Both the position numbers and the translations under genes were made by a program. A stretch of DNA of 64,000 nucleotides from Punica granatum (lineage: Eukaryota; Streptophyta; Magnoliopsida; Myrtales; Lythraceae), in NCBI RefSeq assembly GCF_007655135.1, contig NW_022204106.1, forward strand, positions 1 to 64,000, written 5' to 3'. Below, piece by piece: positions 59,032 to 64,000 of the stretch (position 1 is the stretch's first letter; every line of letters begins with the position of its first letter). The notes below the pieces were generated by a model, which did no database searches, was not told where the DNA came from, and worked only from the letters and a program-made list of their open reading frames with translations.

Positions 59032-59656
59032 TTTGGTATAAGAGCCTAAGTTCCAAATCGAGGTTTCATCTATCCTTGTTCTTTTCTTTTTCTTCATTCT
59101 AGAATCTTTAGATATAGCTTTCATTTCTATCCTTTCCATTAATCTTGTCTGATCTGATCTTAGCTGTCTAAATCGTCAAAAAAAAAAAAGAAGAAAGAAA
59201 AAGTGCAAAAAAAAAAGAAAAAAAAGGAGTTATCATTGGGTGTTGTTCGTAGCACCATTTGCTGTCTTCGTGGGCGAAGAATTTATTGCACAATTTGTTG
59301 TCTTTGTGTTCTAATCGTCTTGGCGTTAAGTTGACCTGTCATAGTAGCTCTTCCGTACGCAGTGTCTTCTATCAATCCATAAACTACGTCGTTGGGTCAG
59401 ATTGTGTCATATCATTTTCTGTGGATCTAATATTATAAGTTGTTCGGGTTGAACTCGTTTTCCGCCTTGCGATCGGATTGATTAGTTGCCCTAGAACTTT
59501 GAAGAGGAAATAAAGAGAGGAAAAAGGCAAGAGTGTGTGAGAACATCAGAGGATAAAAGCCTATTTTGAGTGAAAACACGAGTGTTTTGAGTGGCATCTC
59601 GCTGAGTGTAAACACGTGAGGGAGCGCGTGAGGATCCTATAATTGCATATTTTATC
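59032..59656 (+). other. Unit 8 primer binding site (mutated) and leader
   Basis: TGGTATAAGAGCC at 59034-59046 differs from the consensus by C to A. A-rich tract near 59179-59226. No ORF of note. Confidence 0.85.
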
Positions 59657-61387
59657 ATGTCACACGAAAATAGTGGAGACGACAGAGGACCTGATTTGAA
59701 CATGAGGTTACGAGCCATGCAACAACAGTTTGAGCGCATGAACATGGTTTTCGGTGAATTCCGAGAAAGGTTGGATAGGCAAGACGAACGGTTGGAACGG
59801 CTTCGACCTGCGCCCGTGCCACGGATTAGGAGACCCCACCGACAACCATCCGTTGATACTCTTGATGAAGAAGCATATGATGAAGAAGAGGAAGTGGCCT
59901 CCGATGACACTTGGGGGAGAGGTAGAGGAAGAGGAGGCAGACCAAGGCATTTCGTTCGTAGGGAGCACCGGAGGAGAGACGCCGTGGACCATAACACAGG
60001 TTCGATTAAGCTGATCATACCTCCATTCCAAGGTAAAAACGACCCCGATGTTTACATTGAATGGGAGAGGAAGGTTGAGCTTGTGTTTCATTGTCATAAT
60101 TATTCAGAGGAAAAGAAAGTTAAATTGGCTGCAGTTGCTTTCACCGATTATGCCATTGTTTGGTGGGACCAATTAACTGTGAGTAGACGCAGGAATCGTG
60201 AGCCTCGTATTGATACTTGGGAGGAAATGAAAGCAGTAATGAGAAGAAGGTTTGTTCCTTCCCATTATTATCGGGACTTGCACTTGAAGTTGCAAAGTCT
60301 GAAGCAAGGTTCCAAGTCGGTGGAGGATTATTACAAGGAGATGGAAATAGCCATGATACGTGCTAATGTTGAGGAGGACCGAGAAGCAACCATGGCTCGA
60401 TTCATCTGTGGCCATAATCGGGAGATTGCCAATGTAGTTGAGCTGCAACATTACGTGGAGATTGACGACGTGGTACACATGGCCATGAAGGTTGAGAGGC
60501 AGCTCAAGAGAGGGGGTCGAACATCTTCAAAGGTAGAAGCTTCTGGTTCAGCGTCTTGGAGATCGAAGTGGGGTTCTTCTACGAAACCGGACGAGAAGAC
60601 TGATTATAAGCCAAAGGGAGACACCTACAAGACCCAAGCCAACAACAAGGATAAGGGTAAAACTTTTTCTGAACCTCAAAGAAATCGTGATATCAAATGT
60701 TTTCGTTGTTTGGGCTCAGGTCACATTGCTTCCCAATGTCCAAACAAGCGGACCATGCTTATGATGGAGAGTGGGGATATCGAGACTGAAGAAGAAGAAG
60801 ATAGTGATTCCATGCATCCACTCGAAGATGCTAGTGACGTCGAGCATGCGGTTGAAGGTCAAGCCTTAGTTATCATGCGAGCCCTACATGTTCAAGTTAG
60901 AGAGGATGGTGATGAGGTGCAAAGGGAGAATATCTTCTACACTCGTTGCCATGTGAAGGATCGTGTGTGTGGGTTGATTATTGACAGAGGAAGTTGCGTG
61001 AACGTGGCCAACAAGTTGATGGTAGACGAGCTCGGTTTGCATACCCAAAAACAACACAAGCCGTACAAACTCCGGTGGCTGAATGAATGCGGTGAAGTGA
61101 AGGTAAATAAACAGGTTCTTGTGTCCTTCTGTATTGGAAAGTACCGGGATGAGGTTCTTTGTGATGTTGTACCAATGAGTGCTAGCCATATGCTGCTCGG
61201 GAGACCATGGCAGTTCGACAGGAGAGTGATACATGATGGGTATAGGAACCGATATTCATTTGTAAAGGACGGGAAGAAAGTAACACTTGCACCCTTGACA
61301 TCGACTCAAGTGTTTGAGGATCAGATTCGATTTAAAAGGTCTCTTAGTGAGAAGAGTGAAAAAGTGGCTGAAAAACAAAAAGAGAAA
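59657..61387 (+). pseudogene. Unit 8 gag-protease, protease site mutated, C-terminus scrambled
   Basis: Open from the usual ATG through Gag and the CCHC knuckle. The protease site reads IIDRGS instead of IIDGGS (G to R at about 60986). After 61387 the frame runs into a duplicated segment in a different phase and stops at 61471. Confidence 0.88.
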
Positions 61388-62094
61388 GAAATCGTGATAT
61401 CAAATGTTTTCGTTGTTTGGGCTCAGGTCACATTGCTTCCCAATGTCCAAACAAGCGGACCATGCTTATGATGGAGAGTGGGGATATCGAGACTGAAGAA
61501 GAAGAAGATAGTGATTCCATGCATCCACTCGAAGATGCTAGTGACGTCGAGCATGCGGTTGAAGGTCAAGCCTTAGTTATCATGCAAGCCCTACATGTTC
61601 AAGTTAGAGAGGATGGTGATGAGGTGCAAAGGGAGAATATCTTCTACACTCGTTGCCATGTGAAGGATCGTGTGTGTGGGTTGATTATTGAGGGAGGAAG
61701 TTGCGTGAACGTGGCCAGCAAGTTGATGGTAGACGAGCTCGATTTGCATACCCAAAAACATCACAAGCCGTACAAACTCCGGTGGCTGAATGAATGCGGT
61801 GAAGTGAAGGTAAATAAACAGGTTCTTGTGTCCTTCTGTATTGGAAAGTACCGGGATGAGGTTCTTTGTGATGTTGTACCAATGAGTGCTAGCCATATGC
61901 TGCTCGGGAGACCATGGCAGTTCGACAGGAGAGTGATACATGATGGGTATAGGAACCGATATTCATTTGTAAAGGACGGGAAGAAAGTAACACTTGCACC
62001 CTTGACATCGACTCAAGTGTTTGAGGATCAGATTCGATTTAAAAGGTCTCTTAGTGAGAAGAGTGAAAAAGTGGCTGAAAAACAAAAAGAGAAA
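60681..62094 (+). repeat. 707-bp internal tandem duplication in unit 8
   Basis: Bases 60681-61387 (zinc knuckle to protease linker) are repeated at 61388-62094. The joint sits in GAAAGAAATCG, with short microhomology (AAAGA-type) between the linker and the start of the copied segment. Confidence 0.9.
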
Positions 62095-62099
62095 GAGAG
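61388..62099 (+). pseudogene. Unit 8 second zinc knuckle-protease copy
   Basis: Open in one frame from 61417, with the protease site IIEGGS in place of IIDGGS, removing the catalytic aspartate. It ends at the family-2 LTR joined at 62100. The ORF read on to 62229 uses LTR sequence. Confidence 0.85.
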
Positions 62100-62655
62100 T
62101 GATGCGATTCCCGCCAAGAATGACGAGACCCGACAACTAAAGGAACCCAAGATCGTTCCACGATCAGATTTGATTGACGAACCCTCGACCCGTTGTTTAC
62201 GACAAAAACAAGAACCTTGGTATAACTGACCTCAACCCGTTGTTTAATGCGAAACAAGAACCTCGGTATATAGGAAGACTCCACAAACGGTAATGGAAAA
62301 CCGCTTGATAAGTCGATGAAGACGCCACAAACGGTGGTGGAAAGCCATTTGATAAGTCGATGATGAACACCACGGAAACTTCCGATAAGTTCGATTAGTT
62401 CTTCAAGAACCAAAGAGAATACTCTCACAATTTTCTGAATGTTCCTCCCATTAAAAATTGACTAAGATGAATATATATAGACATAAAGTAATCCTAATAT
62501 GGTCATATCTCCTCCTATAGATAAGGAAATTAAAACCAAGAATATCGATAGAGATATGACATAATCTATAAAGATATAAAATCTAAATGCCCCTAGAATA
62601 TCTCTATGAGATTTAAACTTCAAACAAATCTGATGTTATCTTCTGTTGATCATCA
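62100..62655 (-). repeat. Family-2 3' LTR, inverted (556 bp)
   Basis: Reverse complement of the copy at 54386-54941, with TGATG...CATCA ends. The TATATATA element is near 62472-62479 on the - strand. It is joined to family-1 linker sequence (AAAGAGAG) at 62099. The 5' part of this element is outside the window, so a target duplication cannot be checked. Confidence 0.92.
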
Positions 62656-62690
62656 ACTGTTCTAGAAGCTTCCTTAAACACTTGCTGAAT

Positions 62691-64000
62691 TTAGCCTTGT
62701 CCGGAATCTTCTATAACTTGAATAATGTTGATGGATCTTTGTGGATCACGTGATTCATGTCCAATGGGCCTCCACGAATTTGCTTGAGCCCAAACCTCTT
62801 GAATCAGGCCGTTGAGTTCATCTTTAAACTTCTTTGCTCGTGCTCGCGTAATCGGTCCAATTGGAACTTGAACTGGATCCCTTGAAGTCGTGCTACGATT
62901 TGCATCATTCCCCTCCTCTTGAAAAGGATTTGTCCTCAAATCATCACCTACATCAAAAGGAAGCAAATCAGAAACATTAAAAGTAGCACTTACATTGTAC
63001 TCACCAGGTAAGTCTAGTTTATAAGCATTGTCATTGATGCGCTCCAGGACTTGAAAAGGTCCATCTCCTCTTGGAAGCAGTTTGGAACGTCTTTGCGCCG
63101 GAAATCTCTCTTTCCTCATATGCAACCAAACCCAATCTCCGGGTTCAAAAATCAGCTTATGACGGCCCTTGTTGGCGTGTTTTGTATACTGCTCCGTTTT
63201 TCGCTCAATGTTGAGTCTTGTTTTCTCATGAATCTGCTTGACAAATTCAGCTTTCTTTTTGCCATCTAAATTAACATGCTCAGTCAAAGGTAAAGGAGAT
63301 AAATCCAATGGAGTTAAAGGATTAAATCCATAAACAACTTCAAATGGTGAAAATTTAGTAGCGGAATGAACAGATCTGTTATAAGCAAACTCAACATGTG
63401 GTAAACACTCTTCCCATGTTTTAATGTTTTTTTTTATGATTGCCCTCAACAAAGTAGACAAAGTTCTATTTACTACTTCCGTTTGACCATCAGTTTGTGG
63501 GTGACAAGTAGTAGAAAATAACAGCTTAGTACCTAACTTACACCACAAAGTCTTCCAAAAATAGCTCAAGAACTTAGCATCTCTATTCGAAACAATTGTT
63601 CTAGGCATGCCATGTAACCTCACAATCTCCCTAAAGAACAAATCAGCAACATGCGAGGCATCATCCGTTTTGTGACATGGAATAAAGTGTGCCATCTTAG
63701 AAAATCTATCCACAACCACAAAAATTGAATCTCTCCCACGTTTAGTCCTAGGTAATCCTAACACAAAGTCCATTGAAATATCAATCCAAGGCTCACTAGG
63801 AATTGGTAAAGGAGTATACAAACCGTTAGGCTGCACTCTGGATTTAGCTTGCCTACACGTAATGCATCTACCACAAATTCTCTCAACATCTCTTTTCATA
63901 TGTGGCCAATAGAAGTGTTCTTGCAAAATAGCTAAAGTCTTTGCTACTCCAAAATGTCCCATTAATCCCTCACCATGTGATTCCTGCACTAATAACTCTC
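62691..64000 (-). CDS. Family-2 integrase, 3' part of pol (partial, open to window edge)
   Basis: Reads from the window edge on the - strand with zinc-binding residues (HFGVAKT...[10 protein letters not shown]...CGRCITC), the DDE core ([22 protein letters not shown]) and the GPF-type C-terminus with [11 protein letters not shown]. The second catalytic region reads VSNRD where the + strand copy has VSDRD, so the second catalytic aspartate is changed to asparagine. The nine-A run (63427-63435) keeps the frame open where the + strand copy has ten. No real start codon here; the true start lies upstream, beyond the window. Confidence 0.88.
   Translation of the reverse strand, partial: ELLVQESHGEGLMGHFGVAKTLAILQEHFYWPHMKRDVERICGRCITCRQAKSRVQPNGLYTPLPIPSEPWIDISMDFVLGLPRTKRGRDSIFVVVDRFSKMAHFIPCHKTDDASHVADLFFREIVRLHGMPRTIVSNRDAKFLSYFWKTLWCKLGTKLLFSTTCHPQTDGQTEVVNRTLSTLLRAIIKKNIKTWEECLPHVEFAYNRSVHSATKFSPFEVVYGFNPLTPLDLSPLPLTEHVNLDGKKKAEFVKQIHEKTRLNIERKTEQYTKHANKGRHKLIFEPGDWVWLHMRKERFPAQRRSKLLPRGDGPFQVLERINDNAYKLDLPGEYNVSATFNVSDLLPFDVGDDLRTNPFQEEGNDANRSTTSRDPVQVPIGPITRARAKKFKDELNGLIQEVWAQANSWRPIGHESRDPQRSINIIQVIEDSGQG

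Larger units (their letters stand above)
1..62099 (+). mobile_element. Head-to-tail array of a defective Ty3/gypsy element (family 1), period about 4.85 kb
   Basis: The same module (LTR, primer site, leader, gag-protease, truncated RT, integrase) recurs on the + strand. Gag start codons lie at 3003, 7854, 12708, 39242, 44095, 48950 and 59657, spaced 4851-4855 bp wherever nothing is inserted. Adjacent modules share a single LTR, so the order is LTR-internal-LTR-internal rather than separate two-LTR insertions. The array is broken by the Ogre-like element (14403-36077) and by family-2 sequence (50641-54941). Unit 7 starts inside gag. All units covering the region share one RT/RNase H deletion and one integrase frameshift. 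Neighbours share private variants (units 2 and 3; units 4 and 5), which fits duplication in place. Lineage: chromovirus-like Ty3/gypsy judged from the integrase and the GPY/F-like C-terminus; the exact clade is not determined. Confidence 0.93.

Overview
This is plant nuclear DNA made almost entirely of Ty3/gypsy LTR retrotransposons nested in and joined to one another. I see no host gene, tRNA, rRNA or CRISPR array. A plant is indicated by the tRNA-iMet-type primer sites, by the plant-type gypsy polyproteins, and by a giant Ogre/Tat-like element with an extra upstream ORF, two RNase H regions and an intron. An angiosperm is likely. The species cannot be named from the sequence.

Three element families are present. 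Family 1 has 446-bp LTRs and a roughly 4.4-kb internal region. It forms a head-to-tail array with a period of about 4.85 kb in which neighbouring units share one LTR (LTRs A-G, starting at 1944, 6787, 11638, 38173, 43026, 47880 and 58586). Every unit that covers the site lacks most of reverse transcriptase and all of RNase H, carries the same 20-bp filler duplication and stop at the deletion scar, and has the same frameshift in the integrase zinc finger. The array therefore multiplied after the element was already disabled. Family 2 is a related element with 556-bp LTRs. It is seen as a pol-3'LTR segment on + (50641-54941) and as an inverted integrase-3'LTR segment on - (62100-64000). Family 3 is the Ogre/Tat-like element at 14403-36077 (21.7 kb, LTRs of about 5.04 kb), inserted in unit 3 with the 5-bp target duplication GTGAG.

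Layout: partial, indel-rich unit 0 (1-1943); units 1 and 2 (to 11637); unit 3 split by the Ogre element (12084-38172); units 4 and 5 (to 47879); unit 6, whose gag-protease runs in frame into family 2 (48950-53620), giving one 1556-codon ORF with two protease domains; family-2 3' LTR (54386-54941); unit 7, truncated at its 5' end inside gag (54942-58585); LTR G; unit 8, with a 707-bp internal tandem duplication (59032-62099); and the inverted family-2 end to the window edge.

Functionally, the family-1 units could at best supply Gag and protease and act as templates in trans. The Ogre element looks the most complete: ORF1, gag-pro, a 209-bp intron whose removal joins the frames, then RT, RNase H, second RNase H and integrase, with nearly identical LTRs that indicate recent insertion. 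Shared variants between adjacent family-1 units (2 with 3; 4 with 5 and their downstream LTRs) indicate growth of the array in place. At least four breakpoints fall within about 45 bp of the same purine-rich protease-RT linker.
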